A stretch of DNA of 64,000 bases from Combretum micranthum (taxonomy: Eukaryota; Streptophyta; Magnoliopsida; Myrtales; Combretaceae), in assembly GCA_024138025.1 (NCBI GenBank), contig JAMXBD010000024.1, positions 434,001-498,000 on the forward strand. Reading direction: 5' to 3'. The translations under genes were made by a program, and so were the position numbers. This document shows positions 48,857 to 60,153 of this stretch, one piece after another; positions within the stretch are counted from its first letter, which is position 1; each line of letters starts with the position of its first letter. The notes below the pieces were generated by a model that did not search any database, was not told the DNA's origin, and saw nothing but the letters and a program-made list of their open reading frames with translations.

Positions 48857-50286
48857 GCTTGTATCTGTGCATATGGTTGAGTGCTTGCATTGCATATGAT
48901 TTGGTAATAACTTGTGTGATGTATGGTATGTCTGGTTATTCACTGAGCTGTGGTTCGCTCATACTCCAACAGTCTTTTTAGGTTTACTTTACGACCCTGG
49001 TTAGTCACTTCCAGAAGTATGGCTCTGGTAAGAGCTTAGGAGCTGGAAGTCTACGGTTATATTTTGGTTTAATGATTATGTACTATTAGAATAGATTATC
49101 TAGTTGTGTACTACAGTAAGACTATTTGGTTTGTAATAGTTCTGTAATGTTTATTCACTAAGTTATTTCTTTCATGTATTTGTTATTTCTTATCAAGCAA
49201 CTAAAAGATCCTGTTGTTTTAAAAACCTGTCATTCTCTGAAAGTAATTTAGTGATAGTATTCAAGTATGACTTATTTACTACTACTAGGGTACCCTCGGG
49301 GCGTGACAGGTGTAGACAACGACGTAGGACCTTTTCCCTATGTACACTGGTGGCATTTGTAAACCCTTAGATTTTACGATGATTTATGAGTACAAACCCT
49401 AGAACCGAAATTCAATCGAAAAACCCTAGCCAATAAAAACCTATGCCAAAACTCTAGAGTTTAGATCCGATAATCTCACGCTCTCAAACCCTAGACAACG
49501 AAATTAAGTTAATGGCTTATAATAGTTCATAATAATATAAGGAAGTATAAAAATATCAGATTCGTCAATTTCTAGTGTCTTTCGAATCCGAATGGGATCG
49601 CTTTTCGAAAATTATGCTCGGAACACCAGACGATAAAAATATTCCATTTATACAATTAGACTCGTAATAATATAAGAAATCCAAAAATATTAGTTTCGTA
49701 ATTTTTCGATAACTAAAAATTACAAATAAAGCATTTATACGCGTATTTTTTTACAACCGGTAACTTATTAGTCTTGTTTACTATTCATTGTAATTCTCTA
49801 CTATTCATTACTATTCTCCTATCTCTACTTTTTCTTACTATCTATATACCTACTTTCTTACTTTTTACCTTTCTAATACATCTTATATCAAATCATATCT
49901 TACATATTAATTATTTTATTACAAAATACAAACAAAATTAACTCATTCTCTCTCTCTTTTCCTCCTAGAACCGGCGTGAACTTCCCTCCCTCTCTTTCAA
50001 TTATTTTTCTTTTTTAATTTATTTTATTACATCTAAATTTCACTCAAAAAATTTTATATATACCCCCTTTCCTTCCTCTTCTTTCACACATGCATTACAC
50101 AAAACAAAACTCTCCCAAATTCACTTCAAAAATACTCTCTACAAAAAGTTCTCTCTACCAAAACTCTCTTTCACTAAACACTCACAAAAATCTTTTTTCT
50201 ACACACAAACTATCTACTATTTTCTACTACCCACACAATACCCCATTCATCTATCATCTGTATACCACATAAACACTTTAGGTAAA

Positions 50287-52154
50287 TGTAAGCCATCATT
50301 TTCTTAGCAACCTGAACTCGGTTTCGAAGATCGGAACCGGAAACCGAAACCCAAAAAAAAAAACCCTAGGACTGGTTTGTATCTAGGAACCCTAAGTTCG
50401 ACAATCCCGAGAAGGAAACCCCAAAACAATAAAAAATGAGTTAGCCCTAGAATATAGCCTTAAATAATTAATCAAAACATAAAAAAAAAAAAGATTTCAG
50501 AAGAATTCATTTGTTTCGAACCCGATCGGGATTTATTCTCGAAAACCGGTTCCCGAGACTCGAAAATAGAAAAATATTATAAAGGACTCTTTATAACCGG
50601 AATTTACTAAGGAATTCAAAAATATAATTATAAAAGCTTTTCATGTTATAAAAATTACAATTATAGCCTTTTTATCGTATTTTCATTACTACCGGTAATT
50701 TAATTGTCTAATCTACTTTTTGATTTCTATCACACTATTCACTAAGTACAACCACTCATACCCTATTCTTACATCCTTATAACCTATTCTTACAACCTTA
50801 CATCATTTTCTTACAATCTTACTTTTCCAATTCTTTTTATTACTTGAAATTTCTTGTTAAATTTGAATCTTATTACACAAAACAAACTCACATCTCTCTC
50901 TCTCTTCCTAAGCTAGAACCGTGAACCCCTCCCCCCCTCTCACGTCCTCTCTCTCATTTTGTGTAATTTTTCTTCCTTATTTAATCATACAAAACCTTAA
51001 TTCTTTTTCTATATTATCTCTCTTTTACATTTCACTTTCTCACTTTTCTCACAAAATCAAACTTTTGAAAAAGTCTTTCTTCTTTAAATTACATGCTTAT
51101 GATTTTGTTTGTAATGTTAGTGACATTAGAATTAGGACAAGATAAAAATTGAAATGCGCATGTGAATTTTATTTGGTCGAATTGATAATAAGAATATCGA
51201 AATGGGAATTTTTATAAATATTTGTATGATTTAGTATAGGATTGAAGTGTTTGAAATCTCTATGATCGTCTATAATTCAATTAAATAATATGCCATGACC
51301 ATATAACTAAATTGTCCATGCATAATATATATTGAGTCACATTACATTTGTTATTATACCTTTGTGAGAAAAAGGCATAATAGCTAGGCAACTGATGGGC
51401 CTGAAAACTCGAATATCGTGCAGGGTCACCTAAATTAAAATAGAAGTGGAGCAGGCACTTGAATCAACTGCATAATTAACAAGTGGGTGGGCACCTGAAA
51501 TAACCACTAAATAAATGAGAGAAAAATTGAAATCTGTGGTCGTATGGACCTGAAACACCTAACCCCGAATAAAGGGCGTAAATCTATTCAACATAGGACT
51601 CTTGGATAGTCCTATGTATTATATGCTCATATGCTTGTGCATTTCATATGATTGTTCAATATAACTTGCTTGCCTCATTGTTGAATTGAGTATTTAATTT
51701 TGGAAGTGAAGCTTACTAAGTTAGCATAGCTTATACCCCCTTAGCTTCTTTTTAATGCAGTTCTTGTACCTATGGTTGCATCCTCAGACTTGGCTAAATC
51801 AGGTAATGCGAAGTTAGGAGTTTCCCTAAGAAGTTTATGATTAGCTTTGTATAGAATTTTATAGGGAACCTTAAACACTCGGGTTGTTATTAAAAACTAA
51901 TATATGGACTGATTATTTTTATGGGAGAGTGCTCCTTAGTATTTTGTAAATGATCTTGAGATATCTGTGGTTTATATTTTCATACTTATTCTATTAAGTT
52001 AAACTATCTATCTCCAACTACATATGTTATCTATTGTCGTAAGGGAACGCTTTGCATCCAATACAAGATTTTTGAATGACTGAGGCGGTGATTCTTAAGT
52101 CTCATTTAGCATGCGGTGGACTGTTACGTTTATGGTACCCTTTGGGGAGTGACA
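50287..52154 (+). mobile_element. Internally deleted solo LTR, family-A copy A14 (1868 bp)
   Basis: It starts TGTAAGCC and ends GGGGAGTGACA. Flanks are gtaaa (50282-50286) and ttaaa (52155-52159), four of five matching. About half of the usual LTR is missing: near 51090 the sequence jumps from the leader to the stretch downstream of the mini-exon. Both hairpins remain. It inserted into A13 exactly at A13's first donor-like site. Confidence 0.85.
51567..51616 (+). other. Hairpins 1 and 2 of LTR A14
   Basis: GAATA (51567-51571) pairs with TATTC (51585-51589). CATAGGACT (51592-51600) pairs perfectly with AGTCCTATG (51608-51616). Relative to A5, hairpin 1 has a paired G-C to A-T change. Loop 1 again contains GGGCGTAAA. 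Confidence 0.65.
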
Positions 52155-52521
52155 TTAAACTTCTTCTAACCATCTAGCTTACCTATGTTACGTAACTTAG
52201 CAAGACCATGGTGTTGTTTTGAAACTCATATGAGTAGTAAAAGCAACAACATGTTCATGTTTTGTTCTTGCACATAAAGTTCCTATATTATTATCTTGTT
52301 ATTATGCTTTTATATATGTTGTTATTAATATTATTATTGTTATTACCTTGTTGTTATTATGCTTCCAACATAACTATATATATATATATCTTATTATTTA
52401 TCTATATATATATACATTTCTTAGAGCCTAAAGGCTCGCTAACTTTTACTAACTTGCTTTTATTACTGTTATTCCTCCTATTATTGCTTTTTCTTTTTCT
52501 TTTTGAGACTTAGTCCTGGGA

Positions 52522-52636
52522 TGCCTTGATGAAGCTAAGGCTCCCAATACTTGATCGGGTTGCCTTGATGAAGCTAAGGCTCCCAATGCTTGACCGAGAT
52601 ACCTTGATGAAGCTAAGGTTCCCAATACTTATATTA
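52522..52636 (+). repeat. 39-bp tandem repeat, three units, in A13
   Basis: Units start at 52522, 52561 and 52600, each with CCTTGATGAAGCTAAGG and 'tcccaat.ctt'. They directly follow the 'gagacttagtcctggg' word. The same unit is duplicated in A11. Confidence 0.9.
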
Positions 52637-53992
52637 CTATCTTTCTTATTATTATCTTGCTTATTATTAATTTGCTTCTTATATATTTTCATCATTTTTT
52701 TCATATTACATGCTCATGTACATGCATCATCATAATGATCTTGTCTCAACAAAAATTTAAAGTAGACTTTTCTTTAATAAAGGAAAATAAAATAAACTCT
52801 TTTAAAATATAATTTCATGTCTAAATCAAGATTTTGTTAAGCAAACCCATAGGAAATTATTTCACAACTTCTTTTCAAACATACCAAGACTTTTCTTAAA
52901 TAACAATAAAGATAATTTTCTCAAAGAAGTTAACCAACCAAATAAACATTTTTCTCTCATTATGATAAGTCACATAAAGTTTATTGAAACTTAGTGATAA
53001 TAATTCTTGGATAAGTAAAACTTTCTCAAAAAGCTTACTCATAAAATTTTTACCAACTCTCTAGTAAAAATCTTAAGAATAGAATCTTTTCAACTTCATA
53101 ATAAAAACTAAGAAGTAAACTAGTTTTCAATGTTAAGATAAAATCAACTCATTAATTTATAAGCCCACTTAGAAAAAATAAACAATGATTTTCAAATTCT
53201 AAAGGAGAAGCGTATTTTCAAAGAAATAAAGAGAGTATAAATGTGTTAAGTTCAAAAAACAATGTATTTTATCAAACATCTTAAAAGTTGTTTTTTTTTT
53301 CAAATAAAATCGGTAAAGGAAATTAAAAGACCAAGTTTTAAAAATAGAAGTTATTCTTAAACGAAGTTAAGAAATAATAATAGACTTATTTATTAAAACC
53401 CTTTTTAAGAAAACATATAACTCAAAAAATAACTATAGGATATCAATAACTTAATAAAAACTTTGGAAACTTAGTTTTTTATCACAAAAAGAAAAAAGAC
53501 CAAAGTCAAGGGAAAAATTTAATTATTTTAGAAAAGAAATTAGAAAACAAAGTAAGAATATACCTTTTTACAATAACTTAAGAAATTATAAAGTTTCTCC
53601 AAAATACATAGAAAAGGATTTGCTAAATTTGAGTTTCAACACCTTTTTGATTAATTGTTTTACGAAAAATAATTGTTGAGACAATACCATTAGAATCTTG
53701 CATATAATATGAGTCAATATAAATACTCAAAGGATTTTTCAACTATATACATATCTATATTTTTTCCAAAAGGATTTTTGAATAAACATGAGTTTGAAAA
53801 ATTGTTTTTCAAATGATGGGATTTTCGTTTTGGTATTGTACCGTAAATTTTGGGAAAAAATGACTTTGTATGTAGAAAATAATCTTAGAAATAGATAGAT
53901 CTTTTTAAGTGAGTAGAAATCGGTATATTATATGTGAAATTCCGAGTTAAAACGAGTAAGTTATGACCATTTGGTATTTCTCTTGTTTACGT

Positions 53993-54037
53993 GACGTGGA
54001 GACCAAGTTCCTATGTCTCGAGGATTTCCTTGACTAG
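53993..54037 (+). other. 14-codon conserved mini-ORF, LTR A13
   Basis: The shared phase reads DVETKFLCLEDFLD then TAG, with standard length. The acceptor-like site is TTGTTTAC, so AG is lost in this copy. A GTGAGT donor-like site follows at 54060. Confidence 0.55.
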
Positions 54038-55219
54038 AAGTATCCGCACAAATGGCCGAGTGAGTTTATTTTTTACATATTTGCACTTATGATTTTGCTT
54101 CTAAAATAGTGGCACTAGAATTAAGGAAAAGATAAAATGGAAGATTCATGTGCTTTACATACTTGGTTGAAATTACGATTAGTATATCGAGGCCGGAATT
54201 GTTTATAAAGAATGTTTGATTTAGTATATAAATGATTGTCTGCAAATTCTATTATCACTCGAAGAATATTTAATTATGTCATGAGTATTTAATTAAATTG
54301 ATTCATGCATATCATTAGGTGAGTTCATTACATTTATTACTATAACTTTGGTGGAACAAAGGATTCGTAAGGAGATTCATAGAGTCCGTAATTTCTATAA
54401 AGCGACGAGGCATCGTTCGAATCAATTAGCGATGAGAAAACATCTGAATAAAACATACCTATCAGCTATGTAGTGGCTCGGAAATAAACTACAAATAAGT
54501 TGGATTATATTACATTTCTTTTAGCAAAGGAAATTGTTAAAAACAAGAACTATCATGGAATTATGTTGTATGATATCAGCCCACACGGTCTGAAATACCT
54601 AACCCCGAATGGAGGGGTAAATCCATTTAACATATGATTCCCGGAAAATCATATATGTTATTTTCCCACGTACTTGTGTATCTCATATGGTTGCTTAAAT
54701 AAACTTGTTTTGATTATTGGATGTCGAGTATTTATTTGTGGAAATAAATCTCACTAAGCATGTAACTTATACCCTCTTAGATATCTTTTGCAGCTTTCGT
54801 ACCTTTGGTTGGAACCAAGAGGTTATTTTGCCCTGGTAATGCCTTAAGCCGAGATATTATGGATAGGAGTGCAAGATAGAAGTAGATATCGATTCTAAGA
54901 GGAGTTTCAAAAATGTAAATCATTTTATGTTAGACTCTTTATTAGATTTAGTTATCTTTAATAGGAGAATGCCCTTTAATGTTGTAAGGATTTCTTAATA
55001 GTTTTATGAACCTTGATTATATTGTTATGATTTATTTTCTTAATTGCTATTGTGTATAACTGCTTAAACAGCATGATCCGAGGTTTGGTCCGCTACGATT
55101 GCGAAGGTCCGCCTTACACTTGGTATCGAGACTTTCAGGATGACTAAGGTTGTCATACTTAAGCCACAATATTGAGTGTAGTGGACTGTCATGTTTAGAA
55201 TACCCTTTGGGACGTGACA

Positions 55220-55247
55220 GTCTAAGTTGGTATTAAAGCAAGGTTAA
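55220..55247 (+). other. Primer-binding-site-like sequence of the family-A element
   Basis: Directly after the LTR end comes 'gtctaagttggtattaaagc'. It resembles the plant retrotransposon primer site TGGTATCAGAGC, complementary to initiator-Met tRNA, with two mismatches over the core. It fixes the orientation of family A (TGTAAACC is the 5' end) and shows that the LTR belongs to a retrotransposon. Confidence 0.6.
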
Positions 55248-55369
55248 GAAATTATGATCATAACAATATGAATAGACTTAAGAAGTAATAAGTAGAACCA
55301 AATTAGAAAGGATAGTGTAGGTAGAATAAGTTTGCTAATTTTCTCTTCCTTTCCTTTTTGCTTAAATAG

Positions 55370-56050
55370 ATTATCCTAGGAGAACCGCTTTTGGTAGCTC
55401 AGCAATTCCATAAGAGACCCGATGAGACCTTTACCAACTATCGATTAAGATTAAGAGTGCTATGTGAGGAGTTTGCCTTGGTGGGAAAACCCAAGTCGAT
55501 TAAAGAGATGTTCAACCTATGGAAAAGGGGACTACTGAACACATAGTGGAAAGAATTGTTCAGATAATAAGGTATTGTCCCATAGAAGGAAAAGATGGTC
55601 TGAGTTAGAAGTTATATATGCCATCGAAAGAATCGCGACACACGCATATGGACACACCATGTTACGAGAGGCTACATTCGTGTTGAGAAGGGAAGGAAAG
55701 CCGACCTTTCTAGATTTTCGGACATGGAATCCAATTGGACCCCTATATGTATATGCTCATGATGAGCTAATAGATCATAATGATCGGAATAGAGCCGATT
55801 CTGAGGATGTCTTCTACTGGCAAGGAGTGTGCCAAAACATCATCGAAAGTCCAACGAATATGTCGACTCAATCATCACCCAAAATCGGGATCCAACGTGT
55901 CGACGACGCCATGGGTGAGGCTAAAACCAAGGAACCCAAGGAGAAGGAGGAAATTGAAGAAGAAGAAGAGAATCCTGAAGAAGAACTAGCACAAGAGCCA
56001 ATGGGGGAGAATCCTAACATAACATGGGCAGAAGAGGAACCCGAGTAAGA
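55370..56050 (+). pseudogene. Decayed gag-like region of the family-A element
   Basis: From about 55395 a frame reads AQQFHKRPDETFTNYRLRLR and on to KSIKEMFNLWKRGLLNT before a stop (TAG near 55543). The 'P-E-TF--Y--R-R' pattern recalls the capsid region of plant Ty3/gypsy Gag (by memory of the family). A second open frame (55575-56048, 157 codons) contains FLDFRTWNPIGPLYVY and an acidic Glu/Lys-rich tail (about residues 115-157); I do not recognise it. No zinc knuckle is seen. This is probably a broken or non-autonomous gag. Confidence 0.45.
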
Positions 56051-56155
56051 GCAGAATAAAGAAAATTTCGATATGACCCGAGGACCAGCAATATGGCTGA
56101 AGGAGAAAGAATCTACCTAGGAAACAGTGAAGAAAGGTGAGCTTGGATAACCGTT

Positions 56156-56530
56156 ATGATTCAAGAAGCCACATCTTCAAGGAATAAGGATGTGACAAAT
56201 CCTCCTGTGATGAGAAATACCAAGTCAGACCTCGAAGCTTTGGACTCCCAAGTATGGAAAAGATATATAAATATATATATGGATAATGAACATCCGATTG
56301 GCAGGAGAAGCGCATCACGAGAATCCACCCCTCATCAAGCCATTAGAGTAGGGACCCAGCAAGACCATGTGATGACCCTAGAAAGTGACGACAGTGATGA
56401 AATGTCGGAACAAGCAAGGGAGCTCTCAAGAGAAAGGAGAAGGAACATAACAAGATATTTGGGGCCATTCATGGGTAGATGGCATAGAGGATCATCAAGT
56501 TGTACTTCGAGTGATACACTATCCCCATAG
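56156..56530 (+). CDS. Unknown 124-codon open frame, family-A internal region
   Basis: The product is hydrophilic with clustered Asp/Glu, Arg and Ser, for example ESDDSDEMSEQARELSRERR. No domain is recognised. It ends 4 bp before the family-B LTR at 56535. It could be part of a rapidly changing Gag-like polyprotein or chance within decayed sequence. The family-B insertion separates it from anything downstream. Confidence 0.3.
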   Translation: MIQEATSSRNKDVTNPPVMRNTKSDLEALDSQVWKRYINIYMDNEHPIGRRSASRESTPHQAIRVGTQQDHVMTLESDDSDEMSEQARELSRERRRNITRYLGPFMGRWHRGSSSCTSSDTLSP

Positions 56531-56878
56531 ACCATGTAACGCCTTAAACTAAGGCATTACAACCCTCCACGTGTTCTCTCTTAATAGAACACGCTAAGGC
56601 TATAATTTCCATAAACAACATGAATATCACCTGTATAACTCACAAGGTATATATAAAAATGTAGTCCTCATTAAAATAAATCATATGATAAGAATATAAT
56701 CCCCATAATCAACAAACTAGACATTATTGACATAACTGCAGGTCAACAAGTCAAACCATGCCCTAAAACTGTCACCACATGAAAAACTCCAAGTACAACT
56801 TAAAATTTCAATGAACAGAATATAAATCAGACATAAAAGTCTTCTCTGATTCATCCCATATCATCTATGATTATCCAA

Positions 56879-56977
56879 CTAGTCATCAGCAGGGTAGTCA
56901 GGACCGCTAACGCCATCCCCATCCTCATAGATGATATCACAACCCGAAAGATCATAAATCACATTATCATCACCTGC
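56879..56977 (-). other. Acidic 32-codon open segment in the family-B LTR
   Basis: After acceptor-like TTTCAG, in the same phase as the family-A mini-ORF (two bases, GT, then codons), the minus strand begins AGDDNVIYDLSG, continues very acidic, and ends GPDYPADD then TAG. The diverged copy at 35068 keeps FDLS in this frame but has an in-frame stop. There is no ATG near the start. Confidence 0.4.
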
Positions 56978-58192
56978 ACCTGAAATATAACAGAATGAGC
57001 GGTGAAGCCCAGCAAGATAATATCCAATCCAGTTCAAGCAAGGTTATGCACAAACAACATGTATAAATAAATGCAACTAAACTAAATGCATACAACAGTT
57101 TATTATCTATTTTAGTCCAGCAAAACAACACAGTTCAGAATCTAGTATACATAAAATCCGAACTCAGAGTAACTCAGACTCTACTTTAAAAACAACCAAC
57201 TGATTTTGAAAATAAGTGATCATATACATATATGGATGAGTGGGTACTCCTCAAACATCTCAATTCTTGAACGCCTAAATTCTACCGGAATCATTTCTTA
57301 GCACGAGTCCACTCGGGACAACCTCACACTAAGATCATCAGGGTGCCTCACCAGTATCACTGTCTGCCAAGTCTCTACTGGTCAAAGCCAACCACAACCA
57401 GACAGATAATTATTAAGCCGAATATTTATTGAGTTCATTATGCAATTCTGTTCCTACATCCATTCACAAAAGTTCTAATCTACAAGCATATACATCAAAC
57501 AATGGATTGGTCGTACCTTTCTAAATCTTGGGAATATAAATCAAATCCTCTAAATTTGATACCAACCATAAAGTCAACCCAATCTCCACAAACCCTATAT
57601 TCACATCGATAACAGTTCCACAAATTTCAAATGTCCTGTTACAATATATATATATATATTATATCAACAGACATGATCGCAATATCTTAACATAAAACAA
57701 CCTATCCAAACTAACCTGATATAGAACTCCTCAAACTCGACCTATACTGATCAATAACCCTAAGCACCTCCAATAATATCAAAGAACGGATATTTCAAAT
57801 CCTTAAATCAGAATCTTCACCAAAACCCTATAAAACATATCATATGATCAATATCGTAATATCAAGGCTATCCAATTTCGTATAAAAAGGATTCAAAACT
57901 TATACTTACTGATATGGAATGTATAATACTCGTTTCTTCTCTTCCTATATTGATCAAATCACAAGCTAGAGTTTTTCTTCAAAATCCTTCATGAAATATT
58001 CAACCAAACCCTAAGAAACTTATACAAATTTGTATATAATCCAAATGAGATGGTGAAGATCACTTACTTTTAATTAATAATCCCCTCCGCATGATTCTCT
58101 AGACCTAAATCTCCAAAAATGCTTCAAAACTCTCTTATACGAAGGAGAAATGACATAAAGAAAAATCTGTCGAAAATGATTTTCGTGTCTTG

Positions 58193-58200
58193 TATTTATA
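58193..58200 (-). promoter_or_regulatory. TATA box of the family-B LTR
   Basis: tatttata on the plus strand (tataaata in sense), just downstream in sense of the GC-rich dyad TACGCCG-G-CGGCGTA (58213-58227). Confidence 0.65.
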
Positions 58201-58204
58201 GAAA

Positions 58205-58570
58205 TTTGGTCATACGCCGGCGGCGTACCTGCAGATTTTGCCGGCTTACACCATACGCTGGCCAGATCTACACGAACGCCGACAGCGTTCGTCGAGGCTT
58301 TGATTCCCAGAATTCAAATCGTCCCTTCATATGCCGGCAAATCTTGGACATACGCCAGCGGCTTTCATGCCGGTGTTGGGAAGAAACCCTATGAACGCCG
58401 ATAGCTTTCCTTCCAGCGTTATGAAAAACGCTACTGTTCCCATCCTACGTCGTCTGTACACCGGCGGTGTAGATTCTCCAGGAGACAGCGTTCAATCTAT
58501 TACAGAGTAAGCTGGCAAATTTAAGTCCTAGGCCGGTGGCGTTCTTCACCAGAGATGCCGGCCTTTATTA
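58205..58570 (-). repeat. GC-rich dyad block in the family-B U3
   Basis: Perfect dyads: TACGCCG-G-CGGCGTA (58213-58227) and TACACCG-G-CGGTGTA (58457-58471). GAACGC-CGACA-GCGTTC lies near 58274. Looser words include tacgccagcggctttc and aacgccgatagctttcc. The whole block lies in U3 directly upstream of the TATA box, so it may be a promoter element array. Confidence 0.75.
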
Positions 58571-58720
58571 TAGAAATTAAGAAAATTGATCCAATTGATG
58601 CAAATCTTGTTCTAACATGAAATTGATCAAACTTAACCTATTTTTAACATCAACATAAAGGCATATTAGAATCTAGTAGCTTGTGAACACTTACCACTTA
58701 AAATTATTTTGTGTATTACA

Positions 58721-58733
58721 TTTATCTCCCCCT
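58721..58733 (-). other. Polypurine tract of the chromovirus
   Basis: On the minus strand AGGGGGAGATAAA abuts the TGTAATAC start of the 3' LTR, the normal plus-strand primer position. Confidence 0.85.
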
Positions 58734-58795
58734 AAAAGAATTTTCGTCCTCGAAAATTTACCTGAATTATTGAAATATCTCGGGATATCTGGATC

Positions 58796-60147
58796 TCATG
58801 TCCTCCCCAGTTCCCAAGTAGCTTCACGTTCTGTTTGATTCATCCACTGTACCCGAACATATCTGATAACCTTGTTCCTCAAAATTTTCTCCTTAAAATC
58901 AACAACTTTTATTGGCTTTTCCACTGTAGTAAGATTTGGTTGAACATCTAATGGTTCAAGAGCAATGACTTCATTCGGATCTCGGACACACTTTCTAAGC
59001 ATCGACACATGGAACATATTGTGTACCCCTTCTAGGTCAGGCGGTAAGGCCAATCTGTAAGCCATGTCGCCTATCCTTTCTAATATTTCATACGGTCCCA
59101 CGTATCGAGGGTTTAACTTTCCTCGTAGTCCAAATATGACAACCCCCTTTGTTGGTGATATCTTGAGCAATACATGTTCGCCCACTTCAAATTCCAAGGG
59201 TCTTCTTCTTTTGTCCACATAACTCTTTTGTCGACTCTGAGCAGTTTGTAACCTTTGTCTGATCAAACTGATTTTATCGATTGCATCTTGAACCAACTCG
59301 GGTCCCAACATTTGTCTTTCACCTACTTCATCCCAGTGAATAGGTGATCTGCACTTCCTATCATACAACGCTTCAAATGGAGGCATACCTATCAAAGCTT
59401 GATAACTATTATTATAAGAAAACTCTACTAAAGGCAAATACTCATTCCAAGCTCCTTTAAAGTCCAACACGCACGCCCTCAACATGTCCTCTAAGGTCTG
59501 AATAGTCCTTTCTGATTGACCATCTGTTTGTGGGTGATAAGTCGTACTAAATACCACTTTCGTTCCCAATGCCTGATGTAGACTCTTCCAAAACCTTCCC
59601 ACAAACCTCGTGTCTCGATTTGATATAATGGATACCGGCACTCCATGCAATCTCACAATTTCATTGATGTACAACTGAGCTAACCGTTCCAACTTATACC
59701 CGATCTTGATAGGTATAAAATGAGCCGCTTTCGTGAGACGATCTATAATAACCCAAATCGAATCAAACTTCTCTTTCGTCTTGGGTAAAGTGGAAATGAA
59801 ATCCATCGTGATGTGTTCCCACTTCCATTGTGGTATTGGTAACGGTTTCAACTCTCCGGCCGGTCTCGATGTTGTATATTTATCATCTGACACGTGTGGC
59901 ACTTCGAGATGTATTCTGCAATTTCCTTTTTCATGTTATTCCACCAATACAACTTTTTCAAGTCCTGGTACATCTTGTTCCCTCCCGGATGTATGGAATA
60001 ACTAGAATAGTGTGCTTCCTTTAGCAGTTCTTTCTTTAATTCTCCTTGGATTGGCACACATAACCTTCCTTTGTACCGCAAAATACCTTCATTGTCAACA
60101 TAAAATTCTGGTGCTCGTCCCATTTCCACTCTTCTTTTGATCTCCAA
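58796..60147 (-). pseudogene. Integrase with C-terminal chromodomain-like tail (decayed)
   Basis: Two frames, 60147-59848 and 59902-58796. The first has the HHCC zinc region (AHYSSYSIHPGG ... CHTCQ). The second has the DDE core: MDFISTLP (first Asp), SNRDTRFVG (second Asp), HPQTDGQSERTIQTLEDMLR (Glu). A GPY-type region follows (YVGPYEIL), then HVSMLRKCV and KEKILRNKVIRYVRVQW...EATWEL. This tail resembles the Tekay/Del chromovirus end. A frameshift lies near 59850-59910 and another near 58805 just before the natural end. Not functional as it stands. Confidence 0.9.
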
Positions 60148-60153
60148 TATACT

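Larger units (their letters stand above)
45737..49308 (+). mobile_element. Solo LTR, diverged family-A copy A12 (3572 bp)
   Basis: It starts TGTAAAC and ends CTCGGGGCGTGACA, with perfect ggtgt duplications (45732-45736 and 49309-49313). It keeps the family order: TATA-like tatatatat near 46845, donor-like AAAG/GTAAGT near 47030, acceptor TAG ending 48153, mini-ORF, GTGAGT donor at 48215, and hairpins. Overall sequence is far from the others. A GC-rich block at 47340-47630 resembles family B. No primer-binding site follows. Confidence 0.9.
49358..55219 (+). mobile_element. 5' LTR of a family-A retrotransposon (A13), A14 nested
   Basis: It starts TGTAAACCCTTAG after gcatt and ends GGGACGTGACA. 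Blocks 49358-50286 and 52160-55219 give about 3990 bp. Unlike every other family-A copy it is followed by a primer-site-like sequence (about 55220-55247), so it is a true 5' LTR. It contains a three-copy 39-bp repeat (52522-52636), a mini-ORF whose acceptor has decayed to AC, and hairpins near 54607-54657. The matching 3' LTR is not in the window. Confidence 0.85.
56535..58720 (-). mobile_element. 3' LTR of a Ty3/gypsy chromovirus (family B, 2186 bp)
   Basis: Plus-strand edges are TGTAACGCC and GTATTACA. The first 500 bp match the partial 5' LTR at 63497-64000 with about a dozen differences by eye (about 2%). On the sense (minus) strand: U3 with GC-rich dyads (58210-58570), TATA box 58193-58200, donor-like GTAAGT near 57908, acceptor-like TTTCAG ending 56980 and a short acidic frame. 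The preceding five bases are gacca; the matching duplication would lie beyond the window. Confidence 0.92.

Noticed and set aside
49301..49357. GC-rich 'gtagacaacgacgtagg' after A12 as a primer-binding site
   Set aside because: It starts with A12's TSD (ggtgt) and continues family C; there is no TGGTATC-like core.
52262..52513. Membrane-protein-like frame rich in Leu/Ile
   Set aside because: Produced by TTA/ATT/TAT microsatellite-like sequence in the intron-like part of A13.
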